A stretch of DNA of 64,000 nt from Ampullaceana balthica (GCA_944989445.1 CALYLW010000282.1:588501-652500), one strand, 5' to 3'. Positions 1-12,331 are shown, numbered from the stretch's first letter. The notes: generated from the letters alone by a model not told the origin. Numbers and translations are program-made.

Positions 1-549
1 ACACAAAATAAAAAAGAAACAAGATATAGACAAGATCATTTTGAAAACAAAGGCAGATATAATCATAATTACCGATATAGAGATTATGATCAAGGTAGAC
101 GATCATGGAGAGGCAGATATTATGGTTATGATTCCAGAAACAGAAATTATGACCAACCATGGAGAAAAAATGAAAATCAAGACATGGATGATAGGAGAAA
201 GATAAACCGAGAAGAAACAAGAGCTAATGACATTGTAGCCACTATTGACAATCATGGATATAGCAGAAGTGATGAAGGCCGTAGTCGCAGAGATGGTGAT
301 AGTGAGTCGGAGACTATTTATGTGGAATCATCTGAAGTAGAAAGAATCATTGGTCATGGAGGAAATAGAATCAGAGACATGGAAGCAGACAGTGGATGTC
401 GGATAAAGGTGTCTCGTGACGGTGACTCATCTGGCCGAAGTTCTGTTTAATTATCAGGAAGAAAAAATGCCATCTCAGAAGCCAAGCGACTTATTCAAGA
501 TGCTGGAGTTAACATTATCAATGGAAATGATCGTGGTCGTGATTGGTGA
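1..549 (+). pseudogene. KH-domain protein, 3' part, interrupted by an in-frame stop
   Basis: The reading frame is open from base 1 and starts with an Arg/Tyr/Gly/Asn-rich stretch of about 60 residues, resembling RG/RY-rich RNA-binding tails. A charged linker follows, then a type I KH domain: ESSEVERIIGHGGNRIRDME with the GxxG loop as GHGG, then CRIKVSRDG. At 448-450 there is TAA, and immediately after it the same frame continues with the last KH strand and helix (LSGRKNAISEAKRLIQDA) to a TGA at 547-549. The stop therefore cuts a domain whose remainder is still readable; GAA to TAA would explain it. KH domains bind single-stranded RNA or DNA. The copy lacks introns over the visible 549 bases and lies on the same strand just before carrier exons whose upstream partners are missing, so it may be a processed pseudogene in an intron of that gene. 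It could also be a live gene with a sequencing error. The parent protein is not identified. Confidence 0.7.
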
Positions 550-1137
550 ATCATCGAACCTTTAAGAGCCTGAAGAAGCATTGAAGGTCTTTTTGTTTGA
601 ATTCATCCCAGTTGTAATGTCATCATTTTTCTCATATTTTTTTCCCTTAAAGTATACTCTGTAATCAATGTCATACATCATTTCATCTCAAATCAGGTTA
701 AAGTATTTTTATCTGTAATGTAACCTTTGAGATCACCGCTTGGTGTAAATTAATAGATATATGTATATATGGTAGAATTGATTTGAAATAGCCATGAAGT
801 AAATATAATATAGTATCGACAGGCATAACTGATGATAATATGCACCGAGCACCTCGCCACATTTAAAATATTGATCCGACTTGCTTTTAAAATGATGTTC
901 ATTGTGCATGTTTTGCCTACAATTTCCATCTTTAGATAAACATAGAAAACTGAACCTGTATTTGGGCTACAGTTGAAGATTGTCAATCCATGAACTCATC
1001 CATATATCATACTTTTATTTCATGCATTATGATTGTTAAACATAATTCTATTTTCGCATAACTATAATATTGTTGTATGTTGTGATGACCTAAAAATGTT
1101 TTGTACCAAAACATTTTTTTCGAAGGATGGGGGTGAA
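550..1137. other. AT-rich sequence without recognisable gene
   Basis: No coding exon is recognised here. If the KH sequence is a retrocopy or a live terminal exon, the first part would be its 3' UTR. I looked for, and did not find, the carrier exon expected to end in a P-x-D/E-x-x-K/R signature before 2601. Confidence 0.4.
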
Positions 1138-1498
1138 TGTCACATGAGAATTCACGGGTTTGACAGAAAAGAGAGAAGGGGAGCGAACTGGTGGAAATAA
1201 GAAAGGAATGCGAGTGTTATGAGTGCAACTGAAGTCCAAGGTTCAGCCTGTTAGTGTGGTCACTGAGTCGAGGCGGACACGGGGGTGACATGAAGTGTGT
1301 AGTGGTGAGAAGGTCAGATAGAGAGAGAATAAGAAGATGGTGACTGAGTGTATGATTCCATTTTACGGACGTGATATATACTCGATGTAAATTAATGTAA
1401 ATAGAAGAAGTGATTAAAAGTTATGTTATTCAAACAGTGCCTCAGATATTTATTGTGAGACAGAGTTAATAAGGTCACGCCCACTCGGCTATGTGACA
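1138..1498. mobile_element. Solo-LTR-like repeat (361 bp)
   Basis: The segment begins TGTCACAT and ends ATGTGACA, a perfect 8-bp terminal inverted repeat with the TG...CA ends of retroviral-type LTRs. Its length and internal composition (purine-rich 5' part, AT-rich 3' part with several TAA-rich stretches) fit an LTR of a Ty3/gypsy-like retrotransposon. No matching 4-6 bp target duplication is visible (gtgaa before, catgt after), so it may be old, recombined, or a different palindromic-ended repeat. No gag/pol remnant lies on either side. Confidence 0.5.
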
Positions 1499-2600
1499 CA
1501 TGTAATAATTTAAATAAACATTCTTATCATAATAACCACATAAATTACAGTACAATACACATAAGCTACGCTAATCATTAAAAATAAATGTTGTTTCTTT
1601 AATTTTGAACATAAATTTTGAAAAGATGCGTCTTAAGTGCAGTTTTGAAGGACTTGGTAGATGAAATACTCCGGATGTGTAATGGTAGAGAATACAATTG
1701 TTTGGCACTGATACAGAATATCTGGACTTCAAAAGGGCCCCTATGTCTCAAATAGCTTAGGGCCCCATCAAGTCTAAATCCAGCCCTGGGCTCACTTATT
1801 CTCTTATCTGTTGTAACAAACCACTGTTAATGATAATTAATGTTTTCAATGGAATGCTGCAGTAAAGCCCTATTGAAAAAAATATTTTGATGATAGGATA
1901 CAATTTAGATAAATATAACTTCACGACAAATCAAAAAATACCCTACCTTGCAACCCTCGTAGATTCTAGTTAAAATCTTGTATTTTTCTGACCTATTTAT
2001 TGGAATTCGCATTTCTTACCCATTAAACTTGATGTTTCAACAAACCAAGTATTTTGATTGGTTATAGTTGGGGAAATTACCTCAGTATTCTACCTTTTCT
2101 AGGTAAAAAAACAACATTGTACTCCATGACTGAAAACTCCTAAGATAGTTTTTAATTTGTTGAAAAGATACTTTTTTTTATTTATTATTTATTTTAATTT
2201 CCATCATAATGAAAATTGATCACAGCGTTATTATTTTATAATAAACCTTGCGGACCCCCTCCCCTGACACTGTTCAGGGACCCCCAAATCAATTTTAATT
2301 TTCCACGGACTCCCTTAATGGTACCGGGGACCCCTGGGGGTCCGTACGGACCAATTGGGAACCACTCGTTTAGACTAAAGCACACATGGCTTAAGTGAAG
2401 CAAGATTATTTTAAAAAATGATATCATGCCATTGCTGTAAGTCTGGAGGAATGCTAGGCTTACACATTAATAATTAAAAATGCAATAGTTCAATAAAATA
2501 AAATTGATTGGTTTTGGGACAAGTTGCCTCATGGGTTAAATGTGTTAATTATAAATGTTTTTTCATAATATAAAATTTATATCGTCAATGTTATCACCAG
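1499..2600. other. Non-coding stretch with transposon debris
   Basis: At about 1725-1790 there is the reverse complement of a sequence beginning AGGGCTGGATTTAGAC and containing GGGGCCCTAAGC, one end of the same hAT-type MITE family that is complete at 11856-12016. At about 2245-2380 there is a GC-rich fragment rich in GGACCCC that ends in TTGGGAACCACT, a phrase common at ends of dispersed DNA-transposon repeats. The rest is AT-rich and unannotated; it is probably intronic to the carrier gene. Confidence 0.4.
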
Positions 2601-5600
2601 GTTCGAATGCAAGCCAGGGGCACTAAGACATCGGGTTATGATAACATTTTGTCTTCTTTTATCAAGATCTACAAAGAGGAGGGAATTGCTGGATTGTGGA
2701 GGGTAACTTTTAATTTGAATTTAGACAAACTTTCTTTCTGTTGCTAGTCATGTTTGTTGTGATGTCCTGCAATGGAATCTTCGTTGTTACCTGTTGTTCC
2801 ATTTATATTGTGTTAATTATTCCTTTCTATTAGGGATGCACGAAAAAGTAGAAAATAAAATACAATTCTTAAAACATGTTTTAAAAAGAAATCTCTACTT
2901 CTGGCCGGCAATTTTTATTGTATAGATTTCTAAACTTTCTATTCGCTCTATGAAATTATGTACATGTCCTTTTCTTGTATCAAATATTTCTATACATCTC
3001 AGTGGTTTCCATGATGGAAAATGTTAGATTAGGAGGTTTTATTTTACTATAAAGTATAAGTATATGCTATAGATTCTATGTAAATATTTTATATGAATGC
3101 CAAACTTGTGGTTCATGGAAAAGGAAGCCCTATGTTTTTTATCAAGCCTAAAATACTTATTGCTTATAATTATTAAAGATTACCGTATACAGTCGAACCC
3201 ACTTAACTCGAGCTCGGTTAACTCGCCCACCCCATTATGTCGACGTTTTTTATTGGAACCGCCAAATTCTCTCTTTGTCTTAGCATTTTCTCGTCGTTTA
3301 ATTCGATTTTTTAAAGTCGCCGAAACCTCATAACACGAGCACAAAAAAGGGTCAAATTTGCCACTTAACGTTGGTTATCTCGATCCCCATGGCCAATTGC
3401 CAGCTTTTGAAAATGTTAGCTATGCTTTTTTTATAACCAAGGGAAGGGTCCAATTTTCTGCCTCACCAGGGTCTGCTGGTGACGTCACAGCCCGCTTGCT
3501 CAGCGCTGTTACTTCTGGTACTATGCTTCGGTAACTAAGTGAATACATTTTTTAAAAAAAATCGGTCACTAGCGAACTCCACAAACAGTGATGACGTGTA
3601 TTTTTATATTTATAGACCAGAATATTATTATTATTAAGAAAACGCTTTGATTTTGATGTCACGTTCGCTCGCGTGTTGGCTCTGGTATTCTGCCGTAACA
3701 CAACAAAAAATTAACTCCGGTTAATAAGCTAATATACCGACTAAGTCCTGATAAAACGGAGTAAACAGTCATAATAAGATGGAATTTATTTAAATACCAT
3801 ATTATGTTTCACTCGTCAACTTGCCAGAATTATTGAATTTTGACGCGCACACGACGACTCACACACACACACCCAATAGGGTGGGGTTTAGGTGGAGTTG
3901 AGCTACACTGGCCATTTACCAAGGCATGCTCTGACTCAATTTAAAAAGAAAAATGTTCCTTTCCCCAACCCACAGTAGATGTATAACAGTGGGGGAGGGG
4001 AGGGAAGGTGTCTCTTCTCGCGGTCTTGTATTGGTATGTCAAAGAAAGAGGCTTCCTTTTATATAAACATCAAAGACCTTTCTAGCCTTTCGCGCTTTGA
4101 TTTCACTTAGAGCGGACCGACTGTAGTAATAGCCGTGACCTTTGACCGTGGTTCACTTGAAGCTCTCGTACAGTGCCCCGACAACTAAGCAAATTAAAAT
4201 TTTTAAAAAAAGCATTCCTTAGCCGTAGGCGAAGTAGACTAATAGTGATGACGGGTATATTATTTAGATACCGGAATAGGGAGAAAGCGATTTGAAGTCA
4301 CCGTCACTCAACACAACAAAAACGAACTCCGGGGTAAAAAGCTATTACGAGCTTATTGAAGTTGCAGCTGAATAAATTTTTTAAATTCCGAAGACTTAAA
4401 ACTTAAATAAATAAGCCTAAGCCTAAACATTTTTAAAGATGAGTGTAAGCGGTCGTTCGATAGTCGTAACTACGGTAACCGGGTAAACACTAGTCCTAGC
4501 CTAATAGTAGTCAATTATTAACAAATATATTTATTTGAATATTGATTGTTTTCCTTGGTCCTTATACAAATAAATGCCTTGGTATTAGTAATAAACTTAC
4601 ACTAAGATTATGACTTTAATTATAATTACATTATTAGTATTAGTAGTAAATAGCATGAAATAATAAACTTCAAGGACGAACGAGCTAATAAACTAGAACT
4701 AGAGCCTCAGTCAGAGCCGAGTCACTAATTCATTTACATAAATCATACTCGCAAGGACGTTCCATTTCGCATAATATAATATATCACATAATTTAACATT
4801 ACAGTCGAACCCACTTACCTCGAGCTCGGTTAGCTCGACCACCCCACTAACTCAACGTTTTTTATTGGAATCGCCAAATTCTCTCTTTGTCTTAGCATTT
4901 TTTCATTGGCTAATTCGATTTTTCTAAGTCGCCGAAACCTGGTACCTCGAGCACAAAAGAGGGCCAAATTTGCAACTTAACTTGGTTAGCTCGATCCTCG
5001 TCAGTTGGCCTAGCAATGCACTCTTGTCATTTTTAGTTCAAAACAGTATTGACATCTCGATTTTCTTCGAGACTTCCGGCTATTGTGTGATTCTACCAGA
5101 TTTCAATAAAAGTTACCGGATGTTTTGCGTGTGTGAATTATTAGTTCGACGTGTATCCATGGAGTATGTATTCACCCGAGGTACTGGACAATCGCGTTAG
5201 AGGTCGTTAATCGTCATTTCGCAGTGCATGTTATATTATTATTAAACTTAATTCATATTCTGATGTATTAATCATTTTATTTTTTAAGATAAACGAATAT
5301 CTTTAGAAATGAAAATAAAGGTTTGTATCGAGAATTGACGGTGGTTTTTATTTTAAATTATTTAATCAAATAAAAAAATTATTATTCTTTTAAAAGTGTG
5401 TTGTTGCTTTGTTACCAGTAAGATACGTGACTGTGACTAACACGCGCGTGACGATGAAATGAAATAATTTCTGATAAGGAATGATTTTTTTAAAAATTCG
5501 CTTAGACTTATTTTCAGGCCGAGGTCTAACACAGTACACACAGCGTGCTGTGATCAACGGTCAAGGCCACAATAGTTTTATTTATATTACAAGTTTGATT

Positions 5601-8450
5601 GACTGAGGAAATTCGAGAGCGTTCTGATAGTTAAGTAACAGATATCCTGCACGTCAAAAGCATTAAACTTAAAATAACCATATTGATTTGTTTATTTGTA
5701 TTTTAAATTCGCTGATACGACGGCAAACGCGAGTGGCTATACCGTGACACGCAGCATGCGAAAAATTTGACCTTTTAACGCATGCGCAGACAATTATAAA
5801 CTGGTAACTTTTGTTTTATTAAATGGAATCGAAACATACCACTACCACAGAGTCGTAATCAAAGTCCTTTACTTTGGCATAAATATATATATATAAAAAT
5901 ATATATATAAAAACTGCAGATTAGTCATAACTTTTCCCGACTTTCAAGGCCTAGAAATTTTTTTTAAGAATTCCAGACTTTTTCCCGTTTTCCTGAGTCC
6001 TTAAAAACGAACGGTCATTACAACCTTAGGAAAGAGTGAAGAAATATTAGGGTTCCGATACGATTGCGATTAATCGTCCCATCACTAATTAACGCTAACT
6101 AATTAATCACGTACATAAAGAAATTTCAAGCACATGTTAATATTTTGCCGCCATATTGGTTTTCGTTTTAACTCGATCATCGGTTATGTCGACGCCATTT
6201 TTCATACCCCAACGCCGTCGACTTAACCAGTTTCGACTGTATATTGATATTTCCTATATTCCGATACGATTCTAATTAATCGTCCCATCACTACTTAATG
6301 CACAACACTTATATAAAGAAATTTCAAGCGCATGTTAATATTTTGCCGCCATAATGGTTTTCGTTTTAACTCGATCATCGGTTATCTCGATGCCATTTTT
6401 CATACCCCAACGCCATCGACTTAACCGGTTTCGACTGTATACTCGTTCGCAAGCCGACCTTTTTTGGATAAAATCTAGCGGAAAAAGTGGGGGGGTTGGC
6501 TTATGAGAGTGTCATAGGTGATTTCTGCATGGATATTGAATATCGGTGTTGTTGTTGTAGATTATCAATGTCCTTTTCTACATTCTACAAGATTCGACTG
6601 CTCTATCAGAAGCTATAATGTATTATTAAAAATCAGCACTTACCTTGTTTAATCATTTTATTTATTTTTGTGAACGTTTTAATAAATTGTTTTACAAATT
6701 TTGTTTTCAACCACAAATTTTAATGTACGCGCTTTTGTCACTGTTTACCAAATAATTTTTTTTAAAATTCCGGTAACTCTTGCTTAACAAAGAGCAGAAA
6801 GACAAAGATAGGCAGTACAAAGTAAACACTCATAATGACCGATTTAGCTTGTAGTTTCAAAAAAATATGTACCATTTTTTTTAAAGCTGTCCTATTTTTG
6901 GGGGGTCGGCTTGCGATCGGGTTATACACTTTTAATACTTTTCCCTTCCAAAGGGGGGGGGGTCGGCTTATGAACGAACGGGCTATAGATGAGTATATAC
7001 GGTAATTCATGTCAGAAAAACAAACTTGATCAAGGCCAATGTTGGTATATTGTATATTGGCTAGTCTGTGATTAGCTGCGTTACTTATGATTACACAAGT
7101 ATATTCTTTTGTCGTTGTCAGATTCTCCATTGACACTTAATAAAATGAAATGGTTGCTTTAAAACTGTAAAATAGCGCCACATTTCAACCCAATAAATTT
7201 TGTCTCCAGGGAGTCGGTCCTACAGCTCAGAGAGCTGCCATTGTAGCTGGCGTTGAGCTTCCTGTCTATGATATTGCTAAGAAACACATTATCCTGTCTG
7301 GTTACTTAGGGGACACAAAAGAAACACATTTTCTGTAAGTCTTCTTACTTGAAAGTTAAATTCATTTTATTCCGATTTATTTTAAAATGTATCTTTTTAA
7401 GTTTAATGCCATTTAAAATTATTATCTTCTCATGTTAATGAAATTTTAAATATGAATTTTCTACAATCCTAAAACAAGTGTGTTTTTTAAAAACATGTTT
7501 TGGCATACATTATTATGTGAATAAGCCATTATTAATATTTTAAAGCCTTTTTTTATTGGTGAATTAATATTTAGTGCAAGCTTTACAGCTGGTTTTGCTG
7601 GTGCTTTAGCCTCTAACCCGATTGATGTCTGCAAGGTAAACAAATGTTATATTTTATTTAATGTTGTTTTAATAAAAGACATATACATTTGATTTGTGAT
7701 CACACATTGGGATTATAAGAATATATAGATATTTATTTTCAGGTAACCATTTTCAAATGTTTTAAAAAAACTATTTGTATGTGTATGTCTGCAGACTCGT
7801 ATGATGAATCAAAATGTCAATATAGTAGCAGCAGTGCCTGCAGGGGTTGTTTCTACACCAGTGCAGCCAGCAATCTATACATCAACAACAGACTGTCTGA
7901 TCAGAGTAAGCTTATTGGTGTAAATAATATAAAAAACAAGATGTGCAAACATGGTTTAAAAAAATATATAATAGATTGATTATGTCAGAATCAGAAAAGA
8001 TTAAAGCTGACATAAGCTGGAATATACTTTTTTTGTTTCAGACTGTTAAAACGGAAGGAGTAACTGCCCTTTATAAAGGATTCATTCCAAACTGGCTGAG
8101 ACTGGGTCCTTGGAATGTTATTGTATCCTTTCATTATTCTTGGCTTTTTATTTGCTCATTTTTCAGGCTTAGATAAAATATACATCAATTCCATTGGAGC
8201 ATTCTTTAAATTATCTATAAAAGTTAAGAATGATCTATATTATTTCATCTGAATAACGTTAACAATAGCTCCTGATATAATTTGTAATAATTTCTGTGTG
8301 CTTTCTTAAGTAGCAGATAGGTGAACCAATTGTGACATGAAATGAATTCTAAGCTCATTGCTGACACTTTGTTTACATATTTGTATAAGTTTTCCTTAAC
8401 CAGTCCTTCAGTTCTTCATGACCTATGAACAATTAAAACATGTCTACTGA
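2601..8450 (+). CDS. SLC25A30-like: Mitochondrial carrier of the SLC25A14/SLC25A30 (UCP5/BMCP1/KMCP1) type, last six exons
   Basis: Six exons join in frame: 2601-2702, 7210-7334, 7575-7635, 7795-7905, 8042-8122 and 8412-8450 (TGA), all with AG acceptors and GT donors and matching phases, giving 172 residues. Exon 1 here starts VRMQARG, directly after where the second carrier signature should end; exon 2 contains [20 protein letters not shown], very close to what is known for SLC25A14/A30; exons 3-4 carry the third P-x-D-x-x-K signature (NPIDVCKTRMM); exons 5-6 give [18 protein letters not shown] and [12 protein letters not shown]. Family knowledge: inner-membrane six-helix carriers, with anion or uncoupling-like transport proposed for this subgroup. 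About 120-135 N-terminal residues are missing and must lie before the window or be unrecognised. The intron 2703-7209 holds large DNA-transposon repeats. Assignment to the A14/A30 group is firm; which paralogue is not. Confidence 0.9.
3190..6239. mobile_element. pogo/Tigger-like DNA transposon remnant(s) in a carrier intron
   Basis: The left end is CAGTCGAACCCACTTAACTC at 3190, preceded by TA; the right end is the inverted GTTTCGACTG at 6230-6239, followed by TA. This fits Tc1/mariner-superfamily pogo/Tigger elements, which have CAGT-GAAC type ends and TA target sites. A second left end with about 200 bp of similarity starts at 4802, again after TA, so one copy is nested in or fused to another. 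Many short internal phrases repeat the TTAACTCGA theme. No intact transposase frame is visible, so this is a decayed or non-autonomous element. Confidence 0.65.
6040..6437. repeat. Tandem duplication of the pogo/Tigger-like right end
   Basis: About 198 bp ending at 6239 are repeated almost exactly at 6242-6437. Both copies contain the same run beginning TTCCGATACGATT and both end in a TTTCGACTG terminus followed by TA. Two right termini side by side suggest a tandem duplication of the end or two elements sharing a TA site. Confidence 0.65.
6438..7004. mobile_element. TIR element with TATACTC / GAGTATATACGGTA ends
   Basis: It begins TATACTCGTTCGCAAGCCGACC directly after the Tigger-like end (the next-to-last T and A are shared) and ends GGTCGGCTTATGAACGAACG...GAGTATATACGGTA. 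The G/C-homopolymer beside a GTCGGCTT phrase is mirrored at both ends. The same terminus occurs at 9966-10361. Superfamily not assigned. A 124-codon frame running antisense through it has no recognisable domain. Confidence 0.45.
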
Positions 8451-9623
8451 TGAGTTACTTGGAGGAAGGCAAGGAATCTCAAGACACAAGAATAACTAAA
8501 GCAATCTCACTGGAGAATCAAGAAAAAGTCACAACAATTTCTATGAAAGTAGATGTGTGACTGTTGTAAACCCTGAAGGCACAGGTCAATAAGTGCTACA
8601 AGAAGTTATGGAGTGGACACTACTCTAAACACCACTTTAATGAGCACAATTTTAACTATTTGACTATATAGTCTTTAGAATTTAATATAGTTAGTTACAA
8701 GAAGCCTATTCATCTCAGTATAGATGTTCATAGAAATAAACATAATTATGTTAGTAGTTTAGTAGGGTATTTGTAAAAAATCATGTTTTTGATTGGATAT
8801 ATTTCTACTAACAGGGCTATTTTTATCATGATATTTTTACTGAACCCTGGATCTTGTTTTGTGTCAATTTCATATCCAGTAAACTTCATTCAAATTTATT
8901 TTTTTTACCATAAAAAGATTTTTATTTCTAAGTATTTTTTATTTTAAAGTAGGAAATATTGTGGGAAAATACTCAAAGGTTTCATAAATCTATGTCTTTC
9001 AAAGTAATGGTGAACTAACTCATAAGGCAGTCTCTTCATGTTTCACTGTTATTGTATTGTTTTATTCATGCGTAAATGCATCAGTCCCATGTGTATATAA
9101 AACTATTTTCAAGTAACACCCAAAAATTACTTCAAACGCTTACAAGATTTTATGATTTTTATTTATTACGAAGTTGCAGCCAATGAGGAGGAATAAATTG
9201 CATTTGGATACTTTTTTCCATTTTCTTAAGACAAAATGAACAAGCTTGCATTTATTGTAGAGTTAAAATCATGACACTGTCTTAAGGTTGACTTGACTTC
9301 TGTTTTTGTTACCTAGTTAGACAAGACATTTCTTTTAAATAGTGAAAAGGATATTGGCTGTTGATAATTTAATGACAGAATTAAATTCATTGTTCCCCCA
9401 TGATCTGCCACTTAGTGTGGCTTTGTTCAATTATTTACTTAATATATATTTCAAATTCAAAAGATAAGAAACCATGCATGCATCATGGACTTTAAAAAAA
9501 AATATGTTCATTTCTTAATGTTGTCAAATATTGTGGAGAGATTTTTGTATGAAATATTTGTACAGAATATTTATTTCATCCTGGTGAGCAATTTTTGATT
9601 AAAATTCAGATTAATTTAACTAA
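8451..9623 (+). other. Probable 3' UTR and downstream flank of the carrier gene
   Basis: AT-rich sequence following the carrier stop codon, with AATAAA-type motifs (for example GAAATAAACAT near 8737). No other coding exon or repeat structure is seen. Confidence 0.4.
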
Positions 9624-9759
9624 GTCTTGTATGTTTTATAATCTTTGAAGGTTGGTAACTTTGTTGCATCGTCTTACATGTTTTATAATCTATGAAGGTT
9701 GGTAACTTTGTTGCATCGTCTTACATGTTTTATAATCTATGAAGGTTGGTAACTTTGAT
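9624..9759. repeat. 47-bp tandem repeat, about 2.9 copies
   Basis: Three consecutive copies of a unit containing ATGTTTTATAATCT and GGTTGGTAACTTTG, with one or two substitutions between copies. Confidence 0.85.
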
Positions 9760-9768
9760 TTGTTTGAC

Positions 9769-9966
9769 TGTTCCAGTGTCCAATATTAGATGTTCACATG
9801 TTCCAGTGTCCACTATTAGATATTCACATGTTCCAGTGTCCACTATTAGATATGCACATGTTCCAGTGTCTACTATTAGATGTTCACATGTTCCAGTGTC
9901 CACTATTAGATATTCACATGTTCCAGTGTCCACTATTAGATATTCACATGTTCCAGTGTCTACAAT
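9769..9966. repeat. 30-bp minisatellite, about 6.6 copies
   Basis: The unit contains TGTTCCAGTGTCCACTATTA; copies differ by a few substitutions (CCACT/CTACT, GATATTC/GATGTTC). Open frames across it on both strands follow from a unit length divisible by three and are not evidence of a protein. Confidence 0.92.
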
Positions 9967-10361
9967 TACGGTATATACTCTAATATAAACCTACATCGCA
10001 TATAAGCCCACCCCCTAAAACTGCTTTAAAATGGACAGTTTTGCAAAAACCGGCATAGAATTGTCTAATTTTACTTCATATTTTTAGTTCCTAGAAATTT
10101 GTTACTGTAAAGATGTAAAATGCTTACTTCTATGTTACCTACCTTTTGGAATGACACAAAAACGTGTTTGCCATAATATCTGAACCTCCGCTCATAAGTT
10201 GTTCACAACTGATGATTAAGGGAGTATATATTTAGAAAAATTATACATTTTTGTGTTTGTCCTTGTGTCCATTTTGTTGTATGCTCATATAAGCCGCGCC
10301 CCTCATTTCAGTATTGTATTTTATAATTCTAAATTAGGCTTATATGTGAGTATATACGGTA
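9966..10361. mobile_element. MITE-like TIR element (about 395 bp)
   Basis: The left end has TACGGTATATACTC then ATATAAACC, and the right end has the inverse, GCTTATATGTGAGTATATACGGTA. It carries an internal second phrase ATATAAGCCGCGCCCC mirroring the left ATATAAGCCCACCCCC. It shares its terminus with the element ending at about 7004. There is no coding capacity. Superfamily not assigned. Confidence 0.6.
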
Positions 10362-10963
10362 GTCAACTATTAGATATTCACATGATCCAGTCTTTTTCTT
10401 AAATTAGTGGATTTTTAGGTTGCATGAGGAACTGTGGGATTGAATGTCCATCTGGCAGATGATAGAGGATTTTAGCTTGTATGAACTTGGCCAAGAGGAA
10501 TAATAGCTTCCTTTGAAATATTTGCTTGAAAGATTTTTAACTTGGAATAAATCAAATTTGATTGAAAAGATAAATGCTTTAAAACTGTGAAGATTTTTCT
10601 TATTGTTTTTACTTTTTAAAAATCTTTTTGCAAGACTATTTAAGGATGACAGTGGATAATATTACTGGTTCTGGGAAGACTATAATTTATCAAACCTTTT
10701 TTTACATGAGAGTGAGAGACTAATTAATTTATTTCTATGCTATTACCATTAGTTACTACTTTTAGTTGGAAGCTATGAGTTTGGCCAGTACTTGTATATA
10801 TGTATTAGTAATGTATTCAGAAATAATGTTGATCTAATTACATTATTTAAGTTTAGCTGTTGATAGTTTAACAATGTTTTAAATGAAGTCTATCTCCTCA
10901 TTAGAATGAAATTAAATAGCTTTAGAATATTTAGATGTTGATCAGACCTTACTTTAATAGTAA
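10362..10963. other. AT-rich spacer, nothing recognised
   Basis: No coding signal, terminal repeat or tandem structure was seen. Confidence 0.4.
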
Positions 10964-11264
10964 GCAACGTTCACCAATATTTCTGGTGGGCCAACAATGT
11001 TCACCAATATTTCTGGTGGGCCAACAATGTTCACCAATATTTCTGGTGGGCCAACAATGTTCACCAATATTTCTGGTGGGCCAACAATGTTCACCAATAT
11101 TTCTGGTGGGCCAACAACGTTCACCAATATTTCTGGTGGGCCAACAATGTTCACCAATATTTCTGGTGGGTCAACAACGTTCACCAATATTTCTGGTGGG
11201 TCAACAACGTTCACCAATATTTCTGGTGGGCCAACAACGTTCACCAATATTTCTGGTGGGCCAA
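10964..11264. repeat. 30-bp minisatellite, 10 copies
   Basis: The unit contains GTTCACCAATATTTCTGGTG. Copies vary at only two sites (CAACAATG/CAACAACG and GGGCC/GGGTC). Frames are open on both strands because the unit is a multiple of three without stops. It is unrelated in sequence to the 30-bp array at 9769. Confidence 0.95.
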
Positions 11265-11855
11265 AACCTGGATCACCATTATTCTTAAGAACTTCAGGCA
11301 TGCCACTAAAAAAGTGAAGATATTTTCCTGTTTCAAAAAGAGCGCATTTTGTTGTATCATCAACATAAAATAAAAAAAGAGAGATAAAAAGTTGGATAAT
11401 GTTTTAAAAAATTTTTTTTTAAAAAGTCTAAACAAAGCAACTCAACATCATTGAGCTTGACTTAATAAGTTATTAATAAGCTGAAAACTCTGCTCAAGTA
11501 AATGAAACTTTGAAATTGTATGTTTTTTTAAAAATTGGTTGAATCAGGGGTGGGCAAACTTTCTCTACGGATTCAATATTTTATTGTTATAGGCGGGCCG
11601 CATATATATTTTGTCTACTTCAATTACAATTTACAACTTATAAAATATGAATGAAAGGTTATAACCACGTACTTATAATCTTATTTCACATTCACACTCT
11701 ATTACACATGTACATTACATTTTAAAATAAGAACTGAAACAGTTTCTAATTTGATAATAAGATTTTACTATTCATTATTATTTTAACAAAAGTTTAGTGC
11801 CACCTGTCATTGTCAACTATGAAGAAGTAGGAACGTAATTTACATACAAGCTGAC
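11265..11855. other. Spacer with a transposon-end fragment
   Basis: Near 11548-11600 there is GGGGTGGGCAAACTTT followed by GGCGGGCCGC, a phrase typical of dispersed hAT-type repeats; its other end was not found. The remainder is AT-rich. Confidence 0.35.
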
Positions 11856-12016
11856 CAGGGCCGGTAGAGAAATTGCGGGGCCCTAAGCGGCTTAGTATGT
11901 GAAGCTTGTGGGTTGAGATAAGGAATTACATTAATAAGGATAATAAATGAAAATTAAGATAGGCGGGGCCTATGAAAGCGCGGGGCCCACTGCGCACTGG
12001 CCTAAGACCGGCCCTG
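11856..12016. mobile_element. hAT-type MITE with intact target duplication (161 bp)
   Basis: Perfect 10-bp terminal inverted repeats (CAGGGCCGGT ... ACCGGCCCTG) are flanked by an exact 8-bp direct repeat, AAGCTGAC, at 11848-11855 and 12017-12024. CAGGG ends plus an 8-bp duplication are the hallmark of hAT transposition. It is too short to encode anything, so it must have been moved in trans. The exact duplication suggests a fairly recent insertion. A half copy of the family lies at about 1725-1790. Confidence 0.85.
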
Positions 12017-12024
12017 AAGCTGAC

Positions 12025-12331
12025 CATAGAGTACAATTATAATTAATGAGAAGTATGTAACTTTTTACAATTTTGGATAAAGTAGTTTTTGAACTGTGGA
12101 AACAGTTCACTTGTGATTCGCATGACTGCATTCAAATTGCAGTCAGTCAACATCGATCTGTTCTTAGACTTGTTTATTTTCATGCAAGAAAAGCTTAAAT
12201 AGTGACAAACGTTTGGCAGCAAAGTTTTTTGAGTGTGGAAATGCAGCTGCTGTCAAACATCCATAAAACTCCAGCAGAAGAACTGGCTTGAACTTCTCTT
12301 TCAGGTCAAAACATGCTTGTAGGTCAATCAG
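12025..12331. other. Downstream flank of the glycosyltransferase gene
   Basis: AT-rich sequence lying 3' of the gene on the minus strand, probably including its 3' UTR. No other feature is seen. Confidence 0.35.

Noticed and set aside
6762..7136. 124-codon minus-strand frame
   Set aside because: It lies across a TIR element and a carrier intron, has no domain, and its start region is AT-rich intronic DNA.
10935..11317. Repeat proteins of 106-117 residues (SPIFLVGQQ, TNISGGPTM, GPPEILVN)
   Set aside because: The 30-bp minisatellite is open in three frames; this is not coding evidence.
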